The translations under genes and the position numbers were made by a program. From positions 17,761 through 81,760 of the forward strand of contig JASANZ010002229.1 in the NCBI GenBank assembly GCA_030849805.1: DNA of 64,000 nucleotides, written 5' to 3'. Positions 20,552 through 30,690 of this stretch are shown here, piece by piece. Source of the stretch: Sergeia podlipaevii (lineage: Eukaryota; Euglenozoa; Kinetoplastea; Trypanosomatida; Trypanosomatidae). Numbering within the stretch: position 1 is the first letter of the stretch; every line of letters begins with the position of its first letter. The notes beneath the pieces are model-generated. The model did not search any database. It worked only from the letters and a program-made list of their open reading frames with translations, and was not told where the DNA came from.

Positions 20552-23500
20552 CTACAGAAGCCCATCTACAAGAAGGCCTTTACGTGCAGGACGAATGCCA
20601 GAAGCAACTGACGGAGCAGATGAAATGCTATCCGCACCAGCACCATCGCTCTGCGCCGGGGACACGACCACCGAGGTGGCTTCACTGACAGCGGCAGGAT
20701 CGACAGGGGTTGGCACAAAAGCAATAAGGAAGCACGCGAAAAGCAGGTACGCGCAAAGAAAAATAGCAAGTACGACCAGGAGAGGGTTCAGCACAAGCCA
20801 CCAAGCAGGCACCTTCGCCTTCACCGATGTGACCTGCTGATGGCTCACCTGTGGTGCTACAGCAGTAGCGGTCCGCACGGACTGCTGCACCCCTTCCATC
20901 GCACTCGCCAACGCTGACTGTGCCGATTGCACTGAAGCTGCGCTAGCGGCCACAGCCTTCGCAGACGCCTCCTCTACAACAGCGCGAAGCTCCGCGCTCT
21001 GCTTACGCATGAGCTCCTCGGTTGCCGTCAGAGCACTAATGGTCGCTGTATTCGCAGACTCCGCGCTCGCGCGCGCCTCCGTGGTGGACTGCGTCAGACG
21101 CTTAATTTCTTGAGAGTGTGCCTCAAGTGCCGCGCGCACCTCCGTAGATGTGGTGCTTGCAGATAAGGACGCAAGGGCCGCAAGTATCTCCTGCCTCCCG
21201 GCGCTCTGCGCCTCCACCACAGCCTCTAGTCGCGTACTAAGCAAGGCATCTACCCGTTCTGTGGCATCAGTAACCGCGGTCGCTGCCGCCGCCGCCACTG
21301 CCATCACCGTTGCATCATGATCCCTTCGCGCAGAGGCGTGCGCATCAACTGATAGCACCTCTTCATTTTTAGTTGAGCTGCTGTGACCTCCCTCGGTGTC
21401 TGTTGCTAGAGTCACAGTTGCAGTTGCAGAAGCAGCCGCACTAGCCTCAGCGACCTCCTGCTGAACAGAAGAGAGCGTCTTCGCTTGCTCCATCTCCAGC
21501 TGTTCCATCTCCGCTAGTTGTGCGTTCAGTTGAGATAAAAGAGGTCCCACATTGCGTTCGCGGCCTGAATCAAGCTTCCGCACAAGCTTCTGTACCTCCG
21601 CCATCTTGACCTGCCTGGACTGCTGTAGTGAAGTGATGGTCTGATGCGCCGTTTTAACATGGCTCGCGATGACCACGTTAGAGTTGGGTGTAGTACTAGA
21701 GATAGTAGCAGATGAAGACGCAGTAGGTTGAGGCGTGCTGCTCTCAGCCGGGGCTCCTTCACTACCATCCTCCTCGTCAACCTCTACACTGAGAGAAGAA
21801 AGGGCCTCTTGCTGCTCACGCAGTTGTGCACTAATTGCATCCAAGGACGCCTGAATGTGTGAAAAATTTTTGCCTTGTGATTTCGCAGTATCTAATATTG
21901 CCTCTAATGCTCCATTCATCTCTATGTTTGTGGTACCCGTACTCGGTGCTTGCACTAGGTGCGACTGAAGGGTCTCTATTTTCGCATGTAGTGGGCCATG
22001 AGAGTCTGAGAGGGAATGAATCGCTTCAAGCAGCTCACCATTGCGTCGCGAAGCTGCCTCCTCCATCACCTGCAGTTCCTCCAATATCTTCGCCTGATCA
22101 GCTGAGGCAGAGGCAGACGATGTAGCGTCTATGCCAGCTGCTTCTGCTGTGGCTACATCATCATCCGGTGGCACGGCCGTACGTACTGCGGATGAGTGCA
22201 CCACCATTACTTTATCCATCAAAGCATGCACCTCCTCAGATGTGGACAGACGATCGATCTTTTCGTGAAGTGCCTTCATCGCAGTCTCGGTGGCTGTCGC
22301 CGCTGCCTGCGCGGAGGCGTGCTGCTCTGCACCAATGGCTGCGCTCGTCTGCATAATTGTTTCGCGCACCGATTCCATCAGTGTGTTCTGAGACGTTTGC
22401 CGCTCCACCAGATCGAGTATCTTGGGCACGACTACGTCGAACTGGCCATACATGCGGCCACCCTGCGCCTCGAGCTCTTCCTTGATGTAGCTCATAAGGC
22501 CATCAATATACTTGAACATTGGGGTGAGGTCGACCTCGTGCGTCTTGCTCATTTCAGCCTTGATGGCTGTAAGAAGCTCCTCTCGCAGGGTAGAGATGGC
22601 TGCTGAAGCAGCTTCTGGCTTGTCCGCCTCATCCTCTTTTTCTTCCTTGATGAAACTCTCTGCAGTCCTGGCAGCAGCAGCCTCTGCGTGCTCCGTCATG
22701 GCCGCACGCACCGACTCTGTGATGCTCTGGGCGATGGCCATCATGTGCTTCTCCATCTCAGAAGCTGTGGACTGCTCAAGAACATCAAGTCGGCGCACGA
22801 CCGCTTGCAGCTCCTTCACAAGAACGCCATCCACGGCTTGAGCCACCTCCTCCGTGAAATTTGAAGGCAACTGAAGCTCCGTTTGTCCCTGCGACAGCTG
22901 CTTCTCGTTGGCAATAGTCTCTTGCAAAACCTTTGTAGCCTCCAGGCTCTGGGCAGTAAAGCCAGCGAGCTCCTCGCGAACCAGTGCCAGAGTGGATTGC
23001 ATCGCATCCTGTGTCTTGGACTCAAGAGCAGCTGACACGCAATCACTCACCGTGCGCGCCACCGTGAGAAGCTGATCCTCTCCACGCTCACTCCTCACAT
23101 CAGCAGCAGCGCTTGCTGCCGCAACCATAGCCTTGAGTTCCTCAACGGCAGCAGTGAGGCGCGCGTCCCTCGCTGCGCTGGCCTCACGATCCGCCGCCCT
23201 TGTCTCCTTGCCCTCATCAGGGACCCCAGCATTAGTGGTCACGGTCTCCCTCTCAGCAGCGGCGCTGCTCCCCACCATTTCCTTAATGTTCAACAGTACG
23301 TCCTTCATCTCCGACTGCATCTTAAACAAGTCGCCAATTGTTTCATCTGTAGAGGTGGCAATAGCGAGAATGTCTTCCGAAGACGCCGCTACCTTCTCCA
23401 AGTCCTTCGCAAGAGCCTCAAGATCAACATCTGCGCCAGAGCCATCTTCCTTCCCCAGACCAGCCTGACGCTTCTGCATGACGCGCGCAAGCTTCTTCAC

Positions 23501-24595
23501 TTCGCCCGACACGGCGTGACGAATGTCCTCGGATGCCGTGCGCAGGGACCCCTCCACAAAGTCGCGCATGTCCTCCAAATCCGCGGCGCTGACGGGAACA
23601 GCGGCTTTGTTCTTTCCTCCGCGTGAGAGATGCTCTTCCAACAGTCCCTCTACCACACTCTCTAGAGCCTCCTGCTGAGCCTTAAGGAGCTCCTCGATAG
23701 CACTCACTACACCATCACGCATCTCTGACGAAAGCGACGAGTTGCGGCCTTGTGCATTGACCGTTGCCTTTAGTTGGCTCTCTAAAGATGAAAAGTGGCT
23801 TTCGATGCTTCGCTCCAGTGCTTCGACACCACCGTCTGTAGTGGGTCGTGGCATACTGCTCATAGAGGCACAAACCGCCTTCGCCACCTGCTCGCTGACT
23901 CTCCTCGATATCTCCGCCACGTTCAACGCATCACTTGTGCCCGCAGTCGCATCAGGCGTCGCCGCGCCGGAGGTCTTCACGCTGCGCTCCACGCGGGCAA
24001 GTTCCTTCGTAATGGTGGCTATCACTAGCTCGGACAACGTCCTGCCATGTGCAGACTGTGCCACCTCTAGCGTTGAAAGTTGCAAGCCAGTTTGCTCCGC
24101 GACGCGCTCCACGACGAGGTTCGCGACCGTGGCAAGTTGTCCTTGAAGCGTGCTCTCAAGCACCTCCATGCGGGCATCCATCTCGCCCACCTTCTCTGCT
24201 GCGGCCGCCGCAGCCTGAAAAGAGAGCACGGCAGATGCGCCAGCTGGCGGCGAACTCACAAGACTCACCACAGTCCCAGCAGCCGCTGAAGGTACAACCG
24301 ACACCTCTGCGAGGCTCGGCATCGCGAGTGACAGCACCCGCTGCTGCACTTTCGCATCTTCAGGATGCAGCGCTGTCTCCACACGCAGACGCGAACGCGG
24401 CCCTACACCCTTCAACAGATCTCTCGAGGGGCCATATCCTTCCGAGCGCACCCGGACAGTTGGCGCCGCCACTGCAGCAGCAGCAGTACCAGCAGGCTGT
24501 GTCACTGAGGACTGCAACCGCGCGTTGCGGGCTATATATGCTGAGGGGTGAGCCTTTGCGCAACTTCGTGAAACCGGCGTGTGAAGCCTACGCAT
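20552..24595 (-). CDS. Large mitochondrial-type coiled-coil protein with C-terminal membrane span, probable p166 (tripartite attachment complex)
   Basis: A 1347-residue protein. The N-terminus (MRRLHTPVSRSCAKAHPSAY) is basic, hydroxylated and free of acids, as in a mitochondrial presequence. Residues about 90-1250 are Ala/Glu/Ser/Val-rich with few aromatics and strong heptad character, so mostly coiled coil. A single hydrophobic segment (about 1264-1294, PAWWLVLNPLLVVLAIFLCAY onward) is followed by a 52-residue tail. This plan (presequence, very long acidic helical body, one span close to the C-terminus, short tail) is that of trypanosome p166, the inner-membrane component linking the kinetoplast DNA to the basal body, whose short tail faces the intermembrane space. 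The assignment rests on architecture and length, not on recognised sequence. A different kinetoplastid coiled-coil membrane protein is possible. The start is fixed by an acceptor AG at 24619-24618 with a 22-base leader. Confidence 0.55.
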   Translation of the reverse strand: MRRLHTPVSRSCAKAHPSAYIARNARLQSSVTQPAGTAAAAVAAPTVRVRSEGYGPSRDLLKGVGPRSRLRVETALHPEDAKVQQRVLSLAMPSLAEVSVVPSAAAGTVVSLVSSPPAGASAVLSFQAAAAAAEKVGEMDARMEVLESTLQGQLATVANLVVERVAEQTGLQLSTLEVAQSAHGRTLSELVIATITKELARVERSVKTSGAATPDATAGTSDALNVAEISRRVSEQVAKAVCASMSSMPRPTTDGGVEALERSIESHFSSLESQLKATVNAQGRNSSLSSEMRDGVVSAIEELLKAQQEALESVVEGLLEEHLSRGGKNKAAVPVSAADLEDMRDFVEGSLRTASEDIRHAVSGEVKKLARVMQKRQAGLGKEDGSGADVDLEALAKDLEKVAASSEDILAIATSTDETIGDLFKMQSEMKDVLLNIKEMVGSSAAAERETVTTNAGVPDEGKETRAADREASAARDARLTAAVEELKAMVAAASAAADVRSERGEDQLLTVARTVSDCVSAALESKTQDAMQSTLALVREELAGFTAQSLEATKVLQETIANEKQLSQGQTELQLPSNFTEEVAQAVDGVLVKELQAVVRRLDVLEQSTASEMEKHMMAIAQSITESVRAAMTEHAEAAAARTAESFIKEEKEDEADKPEAASAAISTLREELLTAIKAEMSKTHEVDLTPMFKYIDGLMSYIKEELEAQGGRMYGQFDVVVPKILDLVERQTSQNTLMESVRETIMQTSAAIGAEQHASAQAAATATETAMKALHEKIDRLSTSEEVHALMDKVMVVHSSAVRTAVPPDDDVATAEAAGIDATSSASASADQAKILEELQVMEEAASRRNGELLEAIHSLSDSHGPLHAKIETLQSHLVQAPSTGTTNIEMNGALEAILDTAKSQGKNFSHIQASLDAISAQLREQQEALSSLSVEVDEEDGSEGAPAESSTPQPTASSSATISSTTPNSNVVIASHVKTAHQTITSLQQSRQVKMAEVQKLVRKLDSGRERNVGPLLSQLNAQLAEMEQLEMEQAKTLSSVQQEVAEASAAASATATVTLATDTEGGHSSSTKNEEVLSVDAHASARRDHDATVMAVAAAAATAVTDATERVDALLSTRLEAVVEAQSAGRQEILAALASLSASTTSTEVRAALEAHSQEIKRLTQSTTEARASAESANTATISALTATEELMRKQSAELRAVVEEASAKAVAASAASVQSAQSALASAMEGVQQSVRTATAVAPQVSHQQVTSVKAKVPAWWLVLNPLLVVLAIFLCAYLLFACFLIAFVPTPVDPAAVSEATSVVVSPAQSDGAGADSISSAPSVASGIRPARKGLLVDGLL

Positions 24596-24617
24596 GACAG
24601 CAGCAGCAGCAGCAGCA

Positions 24618-24666
24618 CTGAGTTATAAGTTGATACAAGAAAGAAGGGGGAGGAGGGGGGGGGAGG
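24618..24666 (-). promoter_or_regulatory. Strong polypyrimidine tract and trans-splice acceptor of the p166-like gene
   Basis: The coding strand carries an almost pure C/T tract (24666-24630, mostly C), then a CAG with AG at 24619-24618. A (CTG)n run of about five units forms the 22-base leader directly before the ATG. Confidence 0.65.
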
Positions 24667-24832
24667 ACAACAACAACAACAAAAAAAAAAACTACAAGCT
24701 TATTATCTAAGGTGTGATCTAGGCCGTCACCAAGGAGTAGAACAGCAACACACAGGCTACAGGAGATAAAGAGAAAATCAACAAATAATAGCTACCCCCT
24801 CTCGCTCCCTCTATCTATATACGAGATATCAC

Positions 24833-24836
<4 letters not shown>

Positions 24837-24863
<27 letters not shown>
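24837..24863. repeat. (TATG)n microsatellite
   Basis: Six or so tandem TATG units, in the gap upstream of the p166-like gene. Confidence 0.85.
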
Positions 24864-24864
<1 letters not shown>

Positions 24865-26356
24865 CGATAGCGAAGTGTATTCCACAATTTGTGTAAAGAC
24901 ACCGGCCTTTACTGCGAGAAGTGCAAAAGCAATGCGGCAATTAACTGATAACAATGATAACAACTCTATGAGGAAACAAATTTCTTGACGATCCACTACA
25001 GATTCAAAAAAAGAAAAAGAACTATAGCAAGTCAAAAAAAAAAAAGGCAAACGAGTAAAAAAAATGAGTAGTGCAGCTCAATGAGTTTCACAAGGCGGTC
25101 AAACTTGGTTGCAGTCGTGGCAACAACTACGACGAAAAAAACTGAATCAAAGAATCCACACGTGAGTATGATCAGAAAAACAGTTATTATATATATATTG
25201 ATTTTGCGGCAAGCACAACTACTTGAAAACTGATAAGATACACAATCTTTCTAATACAATGAACTTACGGCCGAAAAAAAAAAAAAGAGAGAAAGAGAGA
25301 CGGAGACACGCCAATTCACAGGTCACTCATGATAACAATGCCAAAAACACACAAACAAAAAAAATCAGACAGAAGCATTTCAAAAAGAGAAAAGAAAAAG
25401 AGAACGCAGCCACAAAAAAAAAAGGGGATAACGGAGTAACACAACTGTGCTATAAAAGCATCGTATACTGACCTCCGGACCTCTCACAAAGTACGTTGTT
25501 GCGACACCAAGTAGTTGCTACCGTCGTTTCACAAAGAAAAAGCATCTGTCAAAGAACAAAACATTGTGCACGTCGGTATATAGTTGCCATGCATACAAAA
25601 ACACCAAAAAAAAGCACATACGCCGTCCAAAAAAAGGAAAATACAAATAACAGAAAAAAAAAGAGCCCGGTTCTATATTTAAAAAGGAAAAAAGGGGGCT
25701 GGCAAGTAATAAAATAAATAATAAAGAGATGTACAAGGCAAAAAAAAAGAGAAGAAAAAAAGCACAGAACAGCACATACTGTAACGCACAGCGTCCTACA
25801 AAAAAAAAAAAAAAATAGATATGAAGCAATATTGCTTCGCCATCTGTCTCCTTCCTAACGAACAACGAAAAAAAACAATCAATTCCGAACCTCTATCACA
25901 ACGTAACACAGAAAAAAGATATCCTTTCGTCAAAAGAAAAAAGAGTCTCAACAGCTATATAAGAAAACGCTGCAAAGGATGAGGCTGTTAAGCCTGCAAG
26001 AGGAGTACGTAGACATCGGCGCAACAGCATCACACAATACAAAACGTGTGTACAAAAAACATCTGTGCATCTGCTCAAAAGGAAAAAAAAAGAAGAAGAA
26101 AAAGAAGAACACAGAGGCAAAACGGAGATGGATCTATTGTCTTTGCACTGACAGGACATAAAGGGGCAACATTGTATGTAGAAGTGCAACATCGTATCTA
26201 AAAGGAAAGAAAATGGCTTGGCTTCTCACTCACGCAAAAAAATAAAATAAATGGAGAATCAGTAGTAAAGCAGCTAGCATATCGATACTCAAGGTAGAGA
26301 GAGGGCATCCCCCATCGCTTATCTCCCTGTTATTCTGTCCCGCTTCACTTACACCT

Positions 26357-28570
26357 TTAACGGCGGCGACGGGCCTCCATGTGCTTGTTGTAAAGTGCTA
26401 TCTTCTTTCTAAGTCCGTCAATTATCTTCATCTGTTTGCCCAGTAGTGCGTCCACCTTCTTGCAGTAGCCATCCATCGCCGTGTCAGGATCCTCGGCAGC
26501 GTTGAGCTCTGTCATTTCATTCTTCAGCAACTCCATCATGGAATCAATGTGGTGGCGGTGAGCAAGAATAAGACTGTCCTCCTCCTCGTCCAGGCTGTCA
26601 GCGCTATCGTAGCGGAAGTCGTTCACACTCGGGCTCGCAGCGTAGGACGAGATCTCGCTTGGTGCTCTGCTATGCTTTGGTGTAGGCTGGAGGCGTCCAC
26701 CCAGTGTAGACAGGGTTGGTTTAAAAGCACGAGCAGAGTTCTTGCTATTGCGTAGCGTGTCCGCTGTGAAGCTCATATCTTCCTTGCTGTTCCTATAGCT
26801 GCTATACGTCTTGTTCGGGGTTGCGTAGTCACGCGTGTGAGACTGACTAGAAGACCGCGAATCCAACGTGGACTTCTTCTCTCGTGCGCGGCGCTGTGCA
26901 AAGGAACCGCTGAGACCGACCGTTTCAACGTGCTCAGTCGGCATCTGGCCCATCATAATCTCCTCCGCGGCACTACGGCTAGACTTGTCCTTCTTGAGTT
27001 CCTTGACACGATCGGCGTAGCGCAGCGTGTTGAGCGTGTGCTCGCAGCTGCCACTGGCGGGGCTAATGTTTCCAATCATAACAGTGCGGCTGTTGCCCGT
27101 AAAGCAGTCCCTCAGCACGGCAGTAAGTTTAGAGCCTCGAAAGGGGATATGACGATGGTTCTGATCCAACGCTCTGATGCATTCCTTGAGCGCCAGCAAA
27201 GATTTGTTGATCTCCGCTCCCTCCAGCCGCGTAGTGCGGTCGCTGTCCAGTGTGTCCGCGCCACGCTCACTGCCGGCAAGATCAATGAAAGTGAAGCGTC
27301 CAAAGAACTTGCTCTTGTTGTTAAGAATCGTAATGTGCAGAATAGCATGCGAGCGTGACGAGTCTGCGTTCATACCAGTGGACCCAGCAGCACGAATGGT
27401 GTTGCCATAGTCAATGACCTGCATCAGGTGCTGCGTATCATCGACGCGATGCTCCGTGAGACCACAAACGTTGATGACACCGCGGCTGTCCTCACGGCAC
27501 GCCAAGCGTTCGCGCTCGTTGAGCAGGTCATAGAGCTTTCCGCCGTAGATTTCGAAAAACGAGACGTTGATGCTCATGCCAGGATCGAGCCGTGCGTAGA
27601 GATCGCGAGCCGCCATCAGGTAGACACCTTCCTGATTGTCCTTGCCTAGCATTGTGTACGTCTTGCCACTGCCGGTCTGTCCATAGGCAAAGCACGTTGC
27701 GCAGCCGCCCTCAAAGACTGTCTCCATGAGAGGCTTGCAGGCTTGTTCGTAAACGTCACGATTGTTCTTGCGGTCGTCAAGGACAAGATCGTAAGTGAAC
27801 CTATGCTTCTCAATGTAGCGCGTGAGATCCACCTTCTGGCGTGGCTCCAGCAGAGAAATGGTTCTGTTGTTATCCGGGTCAGTGGCCAAAATATCATACA
27901 GACCATCAGCCTGCTCGCCCGCATTGAGTGGACGCTTGCGCACCACCACTGTAATGCGGCTCTTGCGACGCGGCGCATCTGCCGCCTTCCGCCCAAACGG
28001 AGTTGGGGAGGACATGCCAATGCGGCTCACAGGCCTGGACGGAGGCTTGGATGGCGTGGATCCTTTCATTCCGACCTCACTGGAATCGTCCGCGTTGGGG
28101 TCTCTACGAAGAGCCGAAGTCGTCTTGCCCTCGTACAACTTCTCACGTTCGCGACGCAAAGCCGCTGAAGGAGTGGTGTTGCGCACTGGTGTTGGGATGC
28201 GGTTCGCAGGGACATTGGGAGCCTCGTGGCGGGACTGGGTCGTTGGATCATAACGTGAGTGCGGGGGCTCCGCAGGAGGCGGGGTAGGTGTTCTGCGGGC
28301 AGGAGCACCGCCCTTATCCGCTGATGCACTTGCGCTGCTGCCGGCTCCAGCACCGCCGCCACCGCCATTGCTCGCCTGCTCACGCTTCATAAACTGAATA
28401 AGCTCAAACAGCTTCCTCCGGTCCGTCATCACGATAACGCCAACAGACTGGTAGTCCTGCATGGTGAGCTGCTTCAGCTGCTGCACGGTGGTAACGTTGC
28501 CATCGATAAATCCAGGGATTGTGTGTGAGAGGCCGCCCTGCTCGAGCAGCTTCCGTAGTTGCGGTTCCAT
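26357..28570 (-). CDS. Kinesin-13 (internal-motor, microtubule-depolymerising kinesin)
   Basis: A 737-residue kinesin whose motor (about 209-540) is internal, as in the MCAK/KIF2 class. Seen motifs: [11 protein letters not shown] at the motor start, a KVD finger ([17 protein letters not shown], about 244) diagnostic for kinesin-13, P-loop GQTGSGKT (about 293), switch I NADSSRSH (about 403) and switch II DLAGSE (about 430). The first roughly 65 residues ([19 protein letters not shown] onward) form a SAM-like helical domain. The neck region before the motor is Pro/Ser/Arg-rich with a Gly tract. The C-terminus is basic with a short predicted coiled coil (about 670-735). Family members remove tubulin dimers from microtubule ends. 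Kinetoplastids have several kinesin-13 paralogues, nuclear (spindle) and flagellar; which one this is cannot be decided here. An acceptor AG at 28581-28580 leaves a leader of about nine bases. Confidence 0.95.
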   Translation of the reverse strand: MEPQLRKLLEQGGLSHTIPGFIDGNVTTVQQLKQLTMQDYQSVGVIVMTDRRKLFELIQFMKREQASNGGGGGAGAGSSASASADKGGAPARRTPTPPPAEPPHSRYDPTTQSRHEAPNVPANRIPTPVRNTTPSAALRREREKLYEGKTTSALRRDPNADDSSEVGMKGSTPSKPPSRPVSRIGMSSPTPFGRKAADAPRRKSRITVVVRKRPLNAGEQADGLYDILATDPDNNRTISLLEPRQKVDLTRYIEKHRFTYDLVLDDRKNNRDVYEQACKPLMETVFEGGCATCFAYGQTGSGKTYTMLGKDNQEGVYLMAARDLYARLDPGMSINVSFFEIYGGKLYDLLNERERLACREDSRGVINVCGLTEHRVDDTQHLMQVIDYGNTIRAAGSTGMNADSSRSHAILHITILNNKSKFFGRFTFIDLAGSERGADTLDSDRTTRLEGAEINKSLLALKECIRALDQNHRHIPFRGSKLTAVLRDCFTGNSRTVMIGNISPASGSCEHTLNTLRYADRVKELKKDKSSRSAAEEIMMGQMPTEHVETVGLSGSFAQRRAREKKSTLDSRSSSQSHTRDYATPNKTYSSYRNSKEDMSFTADTLRNSKNSARAFKPTLSTLGGRLQPTPKHSRAPSEISSYAASPSVNDFRYDSADSLDEEEDSLILAHRHHIDSMMELLKNEMTELNAAEDPDTAMDGYCKKVDALLGKQMKIIDGLRKKIALYNKHMEARRRR

Positions 28571-30690
28571 AACTGCCTGCTGTGTGGGTGGTTATATAAA
28601 AAGAAAATAGGCTGTCACCCGATTCTATCCGAACGTGGAGAAGGAAGAAGGGAAGAAAATAAAACAAAAAATGAAGCAGTGTCAATATATATATTCTCTG
28701 CACCACCCTCTGATGTTCCCCCTTTGGAAGTCAAATACACCTAAAAGAAAAAAAATAACGTAGTATGGCAGTTTTGTTGCTCACAGCTCGTAAAGGGTGT
28801 AAATGTGCAAGGCGCCGTACTTATTTTTTTTCCCTCTCCTCCTTTTTTTTTGGCGCACGTCACCAAAAATTTGTCAGTAGGAAGACACGAGATGTTGACA
28901 ACACTACTTATCTTCACCTTAACACTGCCAAGAAGAAAGTTAAAAAAAGAAAAACTGAAAAAGTGGGAAGAACTTCTCCGTAGAGCAATAGAAGAAAAAA
29001 AGAAAAAAGAAGCTGTGTATATATGTCACTCTAGTAGCGCTGTATCTACTCGTGTAGCGTGCGCAATACGCTTTTCTACTTTATAGAAAAAAAAAGTGTT
29101 CTAGAGAGGAGAGGACGCGTATCTCCTGTTGTGAAAGATCGCCTTTGCTAGATTCAATTTTTTTTTTCCGCGTTTAGCTTTCTGTCGATTCGTCCTCTAA
29201 AAGAAAAGGTATATATATAATCTTAGTGTGTATTTTATTTATAGGCATAGTAATGAAGAAGCGATGGAAAAGAAAAAGAGAAATAAAGAGAATACACGTT
29301 AATATATAGTGAATAATTTTCAGGAAGCGCAAAATAAAAACACTACGCTTTTGCATCATCTCACCTTGCCATGCACTCCGTATAGCTCTAGATACCAGCC
29401 TACACGCAACCCAGCTTGACTGTAACTTGTATTCTTTTTTTTTTCTTCTTGCTCTGGCGTACAATCCGATATTTGCACAATGACCTCCAGAATGACTCCA
29501 TTGATACTTGTATATCTTGCCATGTAACCTCATGTAGTCCTCTTTGTTGCTTTAGTTCCTGTAGCCAAGCTATTTTCTTTCTTTCTTTCTTCATATACTC
29601 TTTTTATTGTTTGTTTTCTTTATAAATAGATGCAGAGCGCGCATGCATTCGAGTGGTACCACATTCATACTCACTCTATTTCTCCTCTAATTGGTCACGT
29701 GACACATCCACACAAGAGTTGTTGCACACACACACACACACACACATGCGTATATATATCAATATATAGTTTAACACAAAGAATCCAATATGCATATATA
29801 TAATAATATATCAATATAGCTTCTCTTGCACTCTCAGCGTGCACACACAGCGCAGAGCACTCTATTTGCTTCTCCAATGCAGACGCATTAAGAATGATGA
29901 AGCAGAAATAAACAAATAAATAACAAAAAAAGAAAAATCATACGCACACCTGCACATACTATAGCGAAAAAATAAAATCATATAAGTTTATAAACTTCTT
30001 TTTTTTGTTGCATTCATGCCTGCTATACAGCCCACAGTACAGCTTCGCTCCTTCCCTCAGCCCGCATGCTAGCTGATATTACCTCTTAGCAGAGAGAAGG
30101 GTAAAAAAAAAAAAAAAATAGCGAGCCCGCAAGGGAAAACATCAAGTGGAAGAACAAAAAGGAAAGAAACGCAGAGTGACAAAAAGACTAATAAAAATTA
30201 CAGTACAATCATGTTACGTTCCTATCCCTGTAAAGTTGAAGGCACACACACACACATTTATATGTATGTGTGCTTCTCATAAAACGGGCAAAAAAAAACA
30301 CACACGGAAAAACAACGACAAAAAGTGAAAGAAAGAAGCTCCTCCCCTCCCCCGTCCCTACACACACACACAAACAATGAGAACAAAAAAGGCATCGCAA
30401 CCCAGTAAAGGTGAATCCCCCTCGGTTCTCTCGTCACTATCTGGCTGCAGCAGTGCGGTAGCTATTGTACTACTTTCATTCTTGTATATGTTGATATAAA
30501 AAATTATCGTATAATATATGCTCCGGCTATTTTTTAGAAAATGTTTTTCCCTCTTGACTTTTTGATTGTTGTGTGTGTTCTTGCAATATCTCTTTGTACT
30601 ACTCCACTGACCTTTCTTCTTGCTAAAAGTTCTATCACCGTGAAAAGAACAGGAGAGAAAACACTTCTCCATCTGTATGTAGAGCGTTGC
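28571..30690. other. Intergenic region between kinesin-13 and squalene monooxygenase genes
   Basis: About 2.1 kb with a (CA)n run (about 29725-29746), a second near 30241-30255, scattered TA tracts and poly(A) (30102-30119). The kinesin acceptor lies at 28581-28580 after TTTTCTTTTT on the coding strand. No open frame shows family features. Confidence 0.6.

Larger units (their letters stand above)
24596..26356. other. Intergenic region between p166-like and kinesin-13 genes
   Basis: About 1.76 kb, A-rich on the plus strand (T-rich on the coding strand), with poly(A) near 25800-25815. No gene is supported. Confidence 0.6.
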
